Assembly: GCF_015074785.1 (NCBI RefSeq)
Contig: NZ_CP042464.1
Coordinates: 3,321,001 to 3,385,000, forward strand
Origin: Segatella copri
Lineage (GTDB): Bacteria > Bacteroidota > Bacteroidia > Bacteroidales > Bacteroidaceae
DNA length: 64,000 nucleotides
Reading direction: 5' to 3'
The notes below the pieces were generated by a model. That model was not told where the DNA came from, searched no databases, and worked only from the letters and a program-made list of their open reading frames with translations. The translations under genes and the position numbers were made by a program. Each line of letters opens with the position of its first letter. Within the stretch, counting starts at the first letter, position 1. This document shows, one piece after another, positions 15,660 through 24,161 of the stretch.

Positions 15660-16706
15660 ATGAAAACAAAGATTGTAACTTTCGGAGAAATATTGCTTAG
15701 GATTTCTAAGCCTGGTTATCAACGTCTATTTCAGGGACATCATATGTTTGGCAATTATGGTGGCAGTGAGGCTAATGCAGCCATCTCTTTGGCTTATTTA
15801 GGCGATAATGTAGAGTATGTAACCCGTGTGCCATACGGTGAGATGGGTGAGGCGGCGTTGATGCATCTCAGAGAGTACGGTCTGAATGTTTCTCATGTTG
15901 TGCGTGGCGGCGAACGTCTCGGAACTTATTATTTCGAAGAGGCAGTAGCTATGCGCAATTCCCGTGTGGTTTACGACCGCAAGAATTCTTCTTTCTATAC
16001 GCTGAAGCGCGGAATGGTGAAATGGGAAAAGGTGCTGGCTGATGCAGCCGTATTTCATTGCTCCGGCATTACCTGTGCTATCAGCCGCGATGCGATGGAG
16101 TCAACTATGGATGCCATCAAACTTGCTGTTTCTGACGGGTTGACCATTGCCTGCGACATTAATTACCGTAAGAATCTCTGGGGATATGGTCTGGAGCCTC
16201 ATGATGTGCTATTCCAGATGATGCAGTATAGCGACATCATCTTTGGTGACCAGAATGAGTGGGAGGTAGCCAGCGGTGTGCCTCATATTCCTTTCGAGGC
16301 TTTGGATGCAGACTATGAGATAGACAGGGAGGCTTATCTGGAGTATTTCCGCAAGATGCATCAGCTCTTCCCTAAGTGTAAGAAGATGCTGATGGCGGTA
16401 AGAAATCAGATTGCCAGCAGTCATCATACCTTGAGCGGCTTGCTCTATGATGCTGTAGAAGATCAGCTCTATACTACAAGAATCTATGATATTGAGCCGA
16501 TTGTTGACCCGATGGGTGTAGGTGATGCCTTTATTGCTGCCTATATTCATGCCCATCAGAAGTGGGGCGACAAGAACCAGTATTGCCTGGACTTCTCACT
16601 GTCAGCAAGTGCAATAAAGAATACGGTTCCGGGTGATCAGAATCTGGTTACAGAAGAAGAAATCATCAATAACATGACTTCTTCAGGAGGACGTATACAG
16701 AGATAG
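15660..16706 (+). CDS. PfkB-family sugar kinase (2-keto-3-deoxygluconate kinase-like)
   Basis: The product is 348 aa. It is a ribokinase-fold enzyme: N-terminal 'FGEILLRISKPGYQRL', the substrate-binding 'YGGSEANAAISLAYLG', 'ACDINYRKNLWG', and the anion-hole/catalytic-base motif 'DPMGVGDAFIAAY' with Asp present. The N-terminal 'FGEILLR' and 'DINYRKNLW' stretches resemble KDG kinases, but the sugar cannot be fixed from sequence alone. The gene stands alone between ackA's terminator and a convergent hairpin. Confidence 0.85.
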   Translation: MKTKIVTFGEILLRISKPGYQRLFQGHHMFGNYGGSEANAAISLAYLGDNVEYVTRVPYGEMGEAALMHLREYGLNVSHVVRGGERLGTYYFEEAVAMRNSRVVYDRKNSSFYTLKRGMVKWEKVLADAAVFHCSGITCAISRDAMESTMDAIKLAVSDGLTIACDINYRKNLWGYGLEPHDVLFQMMQYSDIIFGDQNEWEVASGVPHIPFEALDADYEIDREAYLEYFRKMHQLFPKCKKMLMAVRNQIASSHHTLSGLLYDAVEDQLYTTRIYDIEPIVDPMGVGDAFIAAYIHAHQKWGDKNQYCLDFSLSASAIKNTVPGDQNLVTEEEIINNMTSSGGRIQR

Positions 16707-16791
16707 TTTATAGTTGATAGTTAATAGTTTATAGCAGGAACCTCTTTAAGCAAGATTGTCCTATAAACTATTAACTATCAACTATAAATTA
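16704..16791. repeat. Long hairpin between convergent genes
   Basis: The left arm (16704-16739, TAGTTTATAGTTGATAGTTA onward) and right arm (16759-16791, ending TATCAACTATAAATTA) are reverse complements over about 30 bases, apart from a small bulge. It starts at the kinase stop codon and can terminate both this gene and the convergent lpxH gene. Confidence 0.75.
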
Positions 16792-16794
16792 TAT

Positions 16795-17559
16795 TTACGG
16801 TTGGCTTTCGCCTTCCACATATTCTTCCATAAACATGTGTTCGCCATCAAACACGGCATAGGTGAACTGCCATATCCAGTCGCCCAGAATCATCAGTCGG
16901 GTCTTTTTGCTCAACATCAGATCCAGTTCGATGTGGCGATGGCCGAACATGAAGTAATCTATATCCTTGTGGCCTTGCATATACTGTTTGGCAAAGCGCA
17001 CCAGGAACTCCTTCTTTTCGCCCATATAAGGCTCTTCCTTTCCGTCAGCACGTTTCAGTCGGCTATGCTTAGCCCAGTTCAGACCCAAAGCCATTCCCCA
17101 GCGGGGATGAATCGCATTAAGGAGGCGTTGGCAAGTATGATTCTGGAACATTCTTTTCAAGAACTTGAATTTCTTGTCTGGGTCACCCAGTCCGTCTCCA
17201 TGTGCCAGATAGAATACTTTATCGTATATCTCTACGGTCTGAGGCTTGTAATGTACGGTAACGCCACATTCTTCCTCCAGGTAGCCATAGGTCCAGAGAT
17301 CGTGGTTACCCGTAAAGAAATGTACCTCCACTCCCATATCGGTCAATTCCGAGAGTTTACCTAAGAAGCGTGTATAGCCTTTTGGTACGACATATTTATA
17401 TTCGTTCCAGAAGTCAAACATGTCACCCAGGAGATAAACTGCCGCAGCCTTCGTCTTGATGCTGTCCAGAAAACGGACCAGGCGGCGTTCTTGCATGCGG
17501 GCATGCGGAATGGCTAATGAGCCAAGGTGCGCATCTGAGAGGAAATATACATTTTTCAT
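16795..17559 (-). CDS. lpxH: UDP-2,3-diacylglucosamine diphosphatase LpxH-like
   Basis: The product is 254 aa. It is a calcineurin-type metallophosphoesterase with all metal motifs: 'SDAHLGS' (8-14), 'GDMFDFW' (45-51), 'GNHDLW' (84-89), 'HGDG' (~119) and 'GHRH' (~206). The length and 'HPRWGMALG' insertion fit LpxH, which cleaves UDP-2,3-diacylglucosamine to lipid X in lipid A synthesis at the membrane face. Members annotated only as UDP-2,3-diacylglucosamine diphosphatase are universal in Bacteroidota. It lies 61 bases downstream of the SufT-like gene, in the same direction. Confidence 0.88.
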   Translation of the reverse strand: MKNVYFLSDAHLGSLAIPHARMQERRLVRFLDSIKTKAAAVYLLGDMFDFWNEYKYVVPKGYTRFLGKLSELTDMGVEVHFFTGNHDLWTYGYLEEECGVTVHYKPQTVEIYDKVFYLAHGDGLGDPDKKFKFLKRMFQNHTCQRLLNAIHPRWGMALGLNWAKHSRLKRADGKEEPYMGEKKEFLVRFAKQYMQGHKDIDYFMFGHRHIELDLMLSKKTRLMILGDWIWQFTYAVFDGEHMFMEEYVEGESQP

Positions 17560-17574
17560 AAGCGATTCTTTTTA

Positions 17575-17610
17575 AATGAATAGTGAAGAATGAAGAGTGA
17601 AGAATCCAAC
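17575..17610. repeat. Short GAAGAGTGAAGAAT repeats
   Basis: Three degenerate copies of the 9-10-base unit GTGAAGAAT lie between the SufT-like gene and lpxH. It is the same class as 12986-13022. Confidence 0.45.
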
Positions 17611-17620
17611 GGCTTTGTCT

Positions 17621-17941
17621 TTATTCAAAACCGAGTTCTACGCGAGCTTCCTCGCTCATCATACTCTGATCCCAAGCCGGTTCGAATACAAGGTTCACAT
17701 TGGCAGATTTTACGCCTTCCACGCTGTCTACCTTGCTTCTTACATCCTCCAGGATGAAGTCAGCAGCAGGGCATGAAGGGGCAGTGAAGGTCATGTCGAG
17801 ATCTACGGTGGCATCGTCTTTCACATCTATTTTATAAATCATACCGAGGTCCCAGATGTTGACAGGAATCTCTGGGTCGTAAACGGTCTTAAGCACATCT
17901 ACGATCTTTTCTTCTATCTTTGTCTTTTCTTCTTGTGTCAT
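17621..17941 (-). CDS. Iron-sulfur cluster assembly factor, SufT/MIP18 (DUF59) family
   Basis: The product is 106 aa, a single DUF59 domain: 'VLKTVYDPEIPVNIWDLGMI' followed by 'TAPSCPAADFILEDV', with the conserved Cys of this family. Proteins of this type help load Fe-S clusters onto target enzymes; SufT is one member. The suf operon itself is not in the window. It has its own promoter and may be cotranscribed with lpxH. Confidence 0.9.
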   Translation of the reverse strand: MTQEEKTKIEEKIVDVLKTVYDPEIPVNIWDLGMIYKIDVKDDATVDLDMTFTAPSCPAADFILEDVRSKVDSVEGVKSANVNLVFEPAWDQSMMSEEARVELGFE

Positions 17942-17962
17942 AATAATCTTTGTTTTTGCCTA

Positions 17963-17993
17963 CAAAGATAATAATTATTGCAGACAAAACAAA
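17963..17993 (-). promoter_or_regulatory. Promoter of the SufT-like gene
   Basis: Read on minus: TTTG (17990-17993), a 19-base spacer and TATCTTTG (17963-17970), 22 bases before the start codon. Confidence 0.75.
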
Positions 17994-18042
17994 AAGAAAA
18001 GCTGTTTTTTTCTTGCAGAAGGTCTAATATACCTCAAATAGA

Positions 18043-18732
18043 CTACAATTTACCTTTGTCGTGATATGAATAAAAGGCACCATCGGTTATGATGACATGG
18101 TCCATAAAGAAGAGGCGCATGATTTCGCAGGCTTTGGCTATCTTCTGGGTAAGTACATCATCGGCTTTGCTTGGCTGAGGATTGTTGCTGGGATGATTGT
18201 GGCTGAAGGCGATAATGGTAGCGTTGTTGAGCACCGCTTCTTTGATGATGAGCCGGATGTCGGTTGCCGTTTCTGTAATGCCGCCTTTTGAGATGCAGCT
18301 CGCTTTGATGAGCTTGAAGTTCTGGTTCATCATCAGGAGCCATGCTTCCTCTGTGTCTAAATCCTGCATCTTCGGAAGCATATAGTTGTAGATGGCAAGG
18401 GATGAGCCTAAGTCGGGACGTGTGCCAATCTTATCGAGAGCGCGGCGCTTGCCCAGTTCGCAGGCTGCAAGGATGGTGATGGCTTTTGCGGGTCCCATTC
18501 CTTTATATTGCGTCAGTTCTCTGATGGACTTCTTTCCTAGCTGGTTCAGGTTGTTGTCGCAATCCTTCAGAATGCGTTTCATCAGGTCTACGGCACTTTC
18601 GTCAGTAGATCCCGACCCAATCAGAATACCTAAGAGCTCGGCATTGGATAACGCTGAGGCTCCCAAGCGCTCCAGTTTCTCGCGAGGCTTGTCTTCTTCT
18701 GCCCAATTGGCAATGGTTAATTTCTCTGCCAT
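18043..18732 (-). CDS. radC: RadC-family JAB/MPN domain protein
   Basis: The product is 229 aa, the usual size. The N-terminal helix-hairpin-helix part ('LTQYKGMGPAKAITILAACELGKR') is followed by a JAB1/MPN-type domain with the metal motif 'SHNHPSNNPQPSKAD' (H-x-H-P-S...P-S-x-x-D). Once called a DNA repair protein, the biochemical role of RadC is not established. It lies 52 bases downstream of a glycosyltransferase in the same direction. The upstream end has the conserved 'DKPREKLERLGASALSNAEL'. Confidence 0.95.
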   Translation of the reverse strand: MAEKLTIANWAEEDKPREKLERLGASALSNAELLGILIGSGSTDESAVDLMKRILKDCDNNLNQLGKKSIRELTQYKGMGPAKAITILAACELGKRRALDKIGTRPDLGSSLAIYNYMLPKMQDLDTEEAWLLMMNQNFKLIKASCISKGGITETATDIRLIIKEAVLNNATIIAFSHNHPSNNPQPSKADDVLTQKIAKACEIMRLFFMDHVIITDGAFYSYHDKGKL

Positions 18733-18784
18733 AATAATAACTGATTAGTAGATTATTATTGGCTTCTCTTTTGGCGGGGAAGTC

Positions 18785-19843
18785 TTATTTGTAGAAAGTC
18801 TTGTTGTATGCGCTGAATTCGCTCTGTCCCAGTACGCATCTCTTCCACCATGCAGAAAGGAATCCGCATCCGTAACCCATCAGCTGTGTGAAGGCAGCGC
18901 GAATGCTCAGCAAGCCTATCTTCACGCTGTGATTCTCTCTGCTGCTGTCGATAAACAGTGCGATGGTATAGAGAATGATGCCGGCGAGACCGATGCTGCC
19001 CAATGCTGCCATCGCATTACCCAAGGTTGGGAATACGTGAACGGTGCCAAGCATGTATGGCAGGAAGCCGAAGAAGAGTAGAAACAGCGTGCCTATTACG
19101 CCCACGGTGAAGACCATAGGAAGGAGATGCACGAGTTTGAGACTCTCTGGATATTTCTTGTAGAGGTTGATACGGGCGATGCCACTGTTGTAGACCTGTC
19201 GCCAGAACTTGCGGAAGTCGGTGCGGCGCTTATGCCAAACCCATGCTTCAGGGAACAGACGGCAACGGCAGCCTGCCTTGAAGATACGGATAGAGAAATC
19301 TATGTCCTCACCGAAACGCATATTGGAAAAGCCATTCAACCTGAGATAAACATCCCTGCGGATGCCCATGTTGAATGAACGGGGATAGAACTTATCCATC
19401 TTCTTCTTTCCGCCACGGATACCACCGGTGGTAAAGAAAGAAGTCATGGAATAAGAAATGGCTTTCTGAGTATCTGTAAATGATGAGTGCGCCTTGTCGG
19501 GACCGCCGAAAGCATCGGCTGGCTCACGGCTCAACTCATCACTTACAGCCTTCAGATAACCTTCTGGCAAGACCACGTCGCTATCGAGTATCAGAAGATA
19601 CTCACCCTTGGCGCGCTCGGCACCATAGTTGCGACTCTGACCCGGACCAGAGTTCTCCTTATAGTAATAATGTATATCCATCATGTGCTCATATCGTTTG
19701 CACACCTCCTCGCAGGGAGTCTGTGAGCCATCCTCAACGATGACAACTTCGAAGTCTTTCTCAGATTGATGAGTCAGACTCTCTAAAAGTTCGTCCACTT
19801 CGTCAGGACGATTAAATACAGGTACTATGATGGAATATTTCAT
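18785..19843 (-). CDS. Glycosyltransferase family 2, membrane anchored
   Basis: The product is 352 aa. A GT-A domain occupies residues ~1-230: 'SIIVPVFNRPDEVDELLESL', 'VVIVEDGSQTPCEEV', the metal-binding 'LILDSDVVLPEGYL', and 'MRFGEDIDFSIRIFKAG' (an ED motif near the catalytic base). Two or three hydrophobic helices follow (~245-315), so it is anchored in the inner membrane. A role in surface polysaccharide or glycolipid synthesis is likely, but the acceptor is unknown. It is isolated from other glycan genes. Confidence 0.85.
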   Translation of the reverse strand: MKYSIIVPVFNRPDEVDELLESLTHQSEKDFEVVIVEDGSQTPCEEVCKRYEHMMDIHYYYKENSGPGQSRNYGAERAKGEYLLILDSDVVLPEGYLKAVSDELSREPADAFGGPDKAHSSFTDTQKAISYSMTSFFTTGGIRGGKKKMDKFYPRSFNMGIRRDVYLRLNGFSNMRFGEDIDFSIRIFKAGCRCRLFPEAWVWHKRRTDFRKFWRQVYNSGIARINLYKKYPESLKLVHLLPMVFTVGVIGTLFLLFFGFLPYMLGTVHVFPTLGNAMAALGSIGLAGIILYTIALFIDSSRENHSVKIGLLSIRAAFTQLMGYGCGFLSAWWKRCVLGQSEFSAYNKTFYK

Positions 19844-19906
19844 TCTTCTTACTATTAAGGGTTAGTTTTACTCAATAAGAGCACAATCTTCCTGTTGGAG
19901 GATGTA

Positions 19907-20473
19907 TTACTCGCTTACACGACCAAGGTAGCTACCGTCACGGGTGTCGATCTGGATAGTCTCGCCTTCGTTGACGAACAAAGGTACACGAACCTCAGCA
20001 CCAGTCTCCAATGTAGCAGGCTTTGTTGCGTTGGTAGCAGTATTACCCTTTACACCTGGCTCAGAGTGAGTAATCTTCAAAGTAGTCTTCACTGGCATTT
20101 CAGCCAAGAGGATAGTACCATCAGTTGTATCAGTAACCACCTCAACAACGTCACCCTCTTTCATGTACTGGCCACCTGTAACGTTCTCCTTAGCGATAGG
20201 CACCTGCTCGAAAGTCTCCTGGTTCATGAAGATGCAACCAGTAGCGTCCTCGTAGAGGTACTGGTAAGGACGGCGCTCAACGCGAACATCCTCCAATTTG
20301 AAACCTACCTGGAATGTACGTTCCAATACACGACCGTCGGCAACATTCTTCAATTTTGTGTTCATTACGGTGTTACCTTTACCTGGCTTTCTGTGCTGAA
20401 AGTCGATGCAAACCCATACTTTGCCATCCATGCGGATGCAAGTACCAATCTTAATTTCCTGTGAATTAATCAT
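19907..20473 (-). CDS. efp: Translation elongation factor P
   Basis: The product is 188 aa, with the three beta-barrel domains of EF-P. The N-terminal KOW-like part carries the tip loop 'RKPGKGNTV', whose Lys is the usual modification site. It ends with 'GETIQIDTRDGSYLGRVSE', the standard C-terminal signature. It relieves ribosome stalling at polyproline. No EpmA/B-type modification genes are adjacent. It has its own promoter, divergent from rpmH. Confidence 0.97.
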   Translation of the reverse strand: MINSQEIKIGTCIRMDGKVWVCIDFQHRKPGKGNTVMNTKLKNVADGRVLERTFQVGFKLEDVRVERRPYQYLYEDATGCIFMNQETFEQVPIAKENVTGGQYMKEGDVVEVVTDTTDGTILLAEMPVKTTLKITHSEPGVKGNTATNATKPATLETGAEVRVPLFVNEGETIQIDTRDGSYLGRVSE

Positions 20474-20519
20474 TTCTTGTTTATCTTGAATGTTATTATA
20501 ATAATCTCAAAATCGAGTG

Positions 20520-20550
20520 CAAAGTTACGGCAAAAACATGAAAAATCAAA
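20520..20550 (-). promoter_or_regulatory. efp promoter
   Basis: Read on minus: TTTG (20547-20550), a 19-base spacer and TAACTTTG (20520-20527). Confidence 0.72.
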
Positions 20551-20598
20551 GGAAATATCGAAAAAAACATAAATATTTAAGCTAAATTTGGTAGTTTT

Positions 20599-20630
20599 CT
20601 TGGTTATTTCAGAAAATATGCGTAATTTTG
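20599..20630 (+). promoter_or_regulatory. rpmH promoter
   Basis: CTTG (20599-20602, three of four bases), a 20-base spacer and TAATTTTG (20623-20630), 64 bases before the rpmH ATG. Confidence 0.65.
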
Positions 20631-20694
20631 CAGCCCAAAAAGGGCGTGTTTTGCACTTTTGTGAAGAATATTAATTAAAAAATAAATAAGAAAA

Positions 20695-20850
20695 ATGAAA
20701 AGAACATTTCAGCCTCACAATCGTCGTCGCGTAAACAAGCATGGTTTCCGTGAGCGTATGGCAACAAAGAATGGTCGTCGCGTATTGGCTTCTCGCCGTG
20801 CTCATGGCCGTAAGAAGTTAACTGTATCTGACGAGCACCACGGAAAGTAA
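20695..20850 (+). CDS. rpmH: 50S ribosomal protein L34
   Basis: ATG 20695 to TAA 20850, 51 aa. It starts '[20 protein letters not shown]' and contains '[20 protein letters not shown]', the unmistakable L34 signature. L34 is a small, very basic protein of the large subunit. In many bacteria it lies next to rnpA and dnaA, but here it stands alone between efp and the PASTA gene. A terminator follows 35 bases later. Confidence 0.97.
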   Translation: MKRTFQPHNRRRVNKHGFRERMATKNGRRVLASRRAHGRKKLTVSDEHHGK

Positions 20851-20885
20851 TTCCGAGGAAAGATTCGTCTGTTGACGATGACATT

Positions 20886-20919
20886 AAAAGCAGCAAGGAT
20901 GTATTCTTTGCTGCTTTTT
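20886..20919 (+). terminator. Terminator after rpmH
   Basis: AAAAGCAGCAA (20886-20896) and TTGCTGCTTTT (20908-20918) form an 11-bp stem that continues into a T run. Confidence 0.85.
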
Positions 20920-21029
20920 GTTGTTTATAACGCCCCTTTCTTTTCAGAGATTGCTCTTTTGGGAACAAAGATGTTTTGTTTTTATATCATAAAATTAGGT
21001 GGTAAGAGTGCAAAAACTTTCCTTTTTAT

Positions 21030-21060
21030 TTTGTTCTTCCCCCAAATACTTGTATCTTTG
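21030..21060 (+). promoter_or_regulatory. Promoter of the PASTA-rluD-ddl unit
   Basis: TTTG (21030-21033), a 19-base spacer and TATCTTTG (21053-21060), 16 bases before the PASTA protein ATG. Confidence 0.78.
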
Positions 21061-21076
21061 CACCAAAAAATAATAT

Positions 21077-21811
21077 ATGACTTCATCAGAGTTTATAAAT
21101 AAGTTTAAGAGTAAGTACCTTTGGGGGAATATCGGTGCCATGATTCTGGTGCTGGTGTTGCTCTGTGTCGGTGTCAAGTATGGCATCGATATCTATACCC
21201 ATCATGGTGAGGCCATCCGTGTGCCGGATATTCGATATAAGAATATCGATGATGCTACACATATCCTCGACGATGCGGGATTGGAAATTGTTGTAACGGA
21301 TACGGGATATGTCCGCTCTTTGCCGCCTGATGTCATTCTGGAGCAGACTCCAGTTTTCGGAGAAGTGGTAAAGTCGGGACATGTTATCTATGTTACCATC
21401 AATTCTGATCATTCTCCACGTATCACCATTCCTGATGTCATTGACAACAGTTCGTTGCGAGAGGCAATGGCTAAACTTACTGCTATGGGATTCAAACTGG
21501 GTACACCTGAATATATTCCTGGCGAAGAGGATTGGGTTTATGGTATCCTCGTTAAGGGTAAGCATGTTGTGGCTGGTGATAAAGTTTCTATCGATGATGT
21601 GCTTGTCATACAGGTTGGCAATGGTAAACGGAGTGTTGATGATTCCATCGATGTGGTAGATCCGGTTTATCACGGCGAAGAAGATGTGATGGAAGGCGAA
21701 GGTGACATGAGCGGAGAAACTCATGAAGACAACTTCGAGGTGGTTCCTGGTACGGAAGTCACAGAGCCTGCTCCTTCGCATGAACACCACCAGAAGGAAG
21801 TGGTGGAGTGA
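21077..21811 (+). CDS. PASTA domain membrane protein
   Basis: The product is 244 aa. A short cytoplasmic start is followed by one membrane helix (~19-37, 'IGAMILVLVLLCVGVKYGI') and a periplasmic part with two clear PASTA units: 'RVPDIRYKNIDDATHILDDA' (~48) and 'TIPDVIDNSSLREAMAKLTA' (~116). An acidic, low-complexity C terminus follows. PASTA domains bind peptidoglycan or beta-lactams in kinases and PBPs; here there is no kinase domain. The order PASTA-rluD-ddl is frequent in Bacteroidota and suggests a cell-wall link. Confidence 0.9.
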   Translation: MTSSEFINKFKSKYLWGNIGAMILVLVLLCVGVKYGIDIYTHHGEAIRVPDIRYKNIDDATHILDDAGLEIVVTDTGYVRSLPPDVILEQTPVFGEVVKSGHVIYVTINSDHSPRITIPDVIDNSSLREAMAKLTAMGFKLGTPEYIPGEEDWVYGILVKGKHVVAGDKVSIDDVLVIQVGNGKRSVDDSIDVVDPVYHGEEDVMEGEGDMSGETHEDNFEVVPGTEVTEPAPSHEHHQKEVVE

Positions 21812-21812
21812 A

Positions 21813-21850
21813 CAAATGAATAATTGATAATTAATAATTGATAATTAAGA
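21813..21850. repeat. ATAATTGATAATTA repeats
   Basis: Three degenerate 10-11-base copies of AATTGATAATTA fill the gap between the PASTA gene and rluD. Confidence 0.45.
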
Positions 21851-23014
21851 GTGGAAATTCTGAATTATATATATAATAAGGTATATGCTCCTGTAGAGGA
21901 TGACTTCGGGTTTGATGATGCAGGAGATATGGACGAACTGGATGATGAACTCCAGATGGAGGAAGGAAACGCTGCTTCTGGTGAAGGAGGGGATGAACTC
22001 TATGAGCACTGGAAGGTTCAGGTGGATGCCAACCAGGATCCGGTCCGCATCGATAAATACCTGGCTGATAAGATGGCCTATCAGAGCCGTAACCGTATTC
22101 AGCAGGCTGCTGATGCCGGATTCATCCATGTCAATGGTAAACCGGTAAAGAGCAACTATAAGGTGCGCCCTAATGATCTGGTTACTCTGATGCTCGACCG
22201 TCCTCGTCATGAAACGAGTATCAAACCTGAAGAAATCGCTATCAATGTGGTTTATGAAGACGACCAGCTGATGGTGGTTAACAAGGAAGCCGGTATGGTG
22301 GTGCATCCGGGTGCGGGCAACTTTCATGGAACCTTGATTCAGGCGGTAGCCTGGCATTTAAGGGATATGCCTGAGTTTGATGCCAATGATCCGGAAGTGG
22401 GCTTGGTGCATCGCATCGATAAAGATACCAGCGGACTGCTCGTTGTGGCAAAAACTCCTACGGCAAAGACCGCACTGGGTAAGCAGTTCTTCAACAAGAC
22501 TACCCATCGCAGTTACAATGCGCTCGTTTGGGGCAATATTGTAGAAGATGAAGGTCGCATAGAAGGCAATATCGGCCGTGATCCGAAGAACCGCCTCCGT
22601 ATGAAGGTCTTCGATCCGGACAGCGGAATAGGCAAGACGGCGGTTACGCATTACAAGGTGTTGGAACGTTTCGGTTATACCACCTTGGTGCAGTGTGTGC
22701 TTGAAACAGGCCGTACCCATCAGATTCGTGCCCACATGAAGCATATCGGTCATCCGCTCTTTATGGACGAAACGTATGGCGGAACAGAGATTCTGAGAGG
22801 TCAGCGCAGTAGCAGCTACAAGGCATTTATCCAGAACTGCTTCAAACTCTGTCCGCGTCAGGCTCTCCATGCCAAGACACTCGGCTTCGTGCATCCTACA
22901 ACCAAGCAGCAGATGGATTTTGACAGTGAGTGGCCAAATGATTTTAGACAATTAATAGAAAAGTGGCGCGGCTTCATCGCTGGCACCACACAAGATACAT
23001 TCAAAAATATTTAG
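21851..23014 (+). CDS. rluD: RluA-family 23S rRNA pseudouridine synthase (RluD-like)
   Basis: The product is 387 aa from GTG 21851; an internal ATG at 21929 is the alternative, since the first ~50 residues are an acidic extension absent from most relatives. An S4 RNA-binding domain ('RIDKYLADKMAYQSRNRIQQ') precedes the catalytic domain with the Asp motif 'GLVHRIDKDTSGLLVVAKT', 'GRTHQIRAHMKHIGHPLFMD' and 'RQALHAKTLGFVHP'. RluD modifies helix 69 of 23S rRNA (U1911/1915/1917 in E. coli); the exact targets here are inferred. It lies five bases before ddl. Confidence 0.92.
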   Translation: MEILNYIYNKVYAPVEDDFGFDDAGDMDELDDELQMEEGNAASGEGGDELYEHWKVQVDANQDPVRIDKYLADKMAYQSRNRIQQAADAGFIHVNGKPVKSNYKVRPNDLVTLMLDRPRHETSIKPEEIAINVVYEDDQLMVVNKEAGMVVHPGAGNFHGTLIQAVAWHLRDMPEFDANDPEVGLVHRIDKDTSGLLVVAKTPTAKTALGKQFFNKTTHRSYNALVWGNIVEDEGRIEGNIGRDPKNRLRMKVFDPDSGIGKTAVTHYKVLERFGYTTLVQCVLETGRTHQIRAHMKHIGHPLFMDETYGGTEILRGQRSSSYKAFIQNCFKLCPRQALHAKTLGFVHPTTKQQMDFDSEWPNDFRQLIEKWRGFIAGTTQDTFKNI

Positions 23015-23019
23015 TAATT

Positions 23020-24015
23020 ATGGAAAATAGCAAGAGAACGATAGCCATCGTATGTGGTGGTGATTCTTCTGAGCACGACGTATCATTGCGCTCAGGACAG
23101 GGTTTGTACTCTTTCTTTGATAAAGAGCGCTACAATATTTATCTCGTCGATGTGAAGGGTACCGACTGGCATGTTGCTTTGGATAATGGTGAGACTATCG
23201 AGATTGACAAGAACGATTTTTCTTTCGTTATGAACGGCAAGCATGTCTATTTCGATTATGCTTATATCACTATCCACGGACAGCCTGGTGAGAATGGTGT
23301 GATGCAGGGCTACTTTGACCTCATCCATCTGCCATACTCTACAAGCGGTGTTCTGGTAGAGGCAATGACTTTTGATAAGTATGTGCTCAATAATTATCTG
23401 CGCGGTTTCGGTATAAACGTAGCAGACAGTATCTTGCTCCGTCGCGGTGAAGCTTATGATGAAGAAGAGATTGCCAAGCGCATCGGTATGCCTTGTTTCG
23501 TAAAGCCTGCTGCTGACGGCAGTAGCTTTGGTGTGAGCAAGGTGAAGAATGCTGACCAGCTGGCTCCAGCCCTCCGTGTGGCTTTCATGGAGAGCAATGA
23601 GGTAATGATTGAGGGCTTCCTTGATGGTACCGAGATTTCACAGGGCATCTACAAGACAGCCGAGAAGACTGTTGTGTTGCCGGCTACCGAAGTGGTGACC
23701 ACCAACGAGTTCTTCGATTACGATGCCAAGTATAACGGTCAGGTACAGGAAATCACTCCAGCCCGTCTCTCTCCAGAGACTGCAGAAGAGGTTGCCAAGA
23801 CCACATCACGCATCTACGACATTCTTCATGCCAACGGTATCATCCGTATCGACTATATCATCTCTAAGGATAAGGATGGTAAAGACAAGGTGAACATGCT
23901 GGAGATCAATACCACTCCAGGTATGACCGTTACCAGCTTCATTCCTCAGCAGGTTCGTGCAGCAGGTCTTGATATCAAGGATGTGCTCAGCGAAATTGTG
24001 GAGAATCAGTTCTAA
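23020..24015 (+). CDS. ddl: D-alanine--D-alanine ligase
   Basis: The product is 331 aa from ATG 23020; a longer upstream reading would overlap rluD. It is an ATP-grasp enzyme making D-Ala-D-Ala for peptidoglycan. Visible are 'IVCGGDSSEHDVSLRSGQ', 'HGQPGENGVMQGYFDL', 'PCFVKPAADGSSFGVSKV', 'VMIEGFLDGTEISQG' and 'NMLEINTTPGMTVTSFIPQQ'. Its product feeds MurF, which is in this window. It sits in an operon with the PASTA gene and rluD and is followed by a large hairpin before the acyltransferase gene. Confidence 0.96.
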   Translation: MENSKRTIAIVCGGDSSEHDVSLRSGQGLYSFFDKERYNIYLVDVKGTDWHVALDNGETIEIDKNDFSFVMNGKHVYFDYAYITIHGQPGENGVMQGYFDLIHLPYSTSGVLVEAMTFDKYVLNNYLRGFGINVADSILLRRGEAYDEEEIAKRIGMPCFVKPAADGSSFGVSKVKNADQLAPALRVAFMESNEVMIEGFLDGTEISQGIYKTAEKTVVLPATEVVTTNEFFDYDAKYNGQVQEITPARLSPETAEEVAKTTSRIYDILHANGIIRIDYIISKDKDGKDKVNMLEINTTPGMTVTSFIPQQVRAAGLDIKDVLSEIVENQF

Positions 24016-24023
24016 TAATTAAT

Positions 24024-24145
24024 GAGGAGTTAAGGAGTTAAAGAAGTTAAGGAGTTAAGACAACGGTAGAAATTAATGGAATGTAAAGATATCGTTTTAG
24101 AACATTTGTCTTAACTTCTATAACTCCTTAACTCCTTAACTCCCG
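24024..24145. repeat. Inverted repeat with GGAGTTAAGGAGTTAA arms
   Basis: The left arm (24025-24065) repeats GGAGTTAA, and the right arm (24107-24144) repeats TTAACTCC. They are reverse complements over ~38 bases with few mismatches and a 40-base loop. It lies between ddl and the acyltransferase gene. Confidence 0.7.
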
Positions 24146-24161
24146 AAAAAAACATAAAGTT

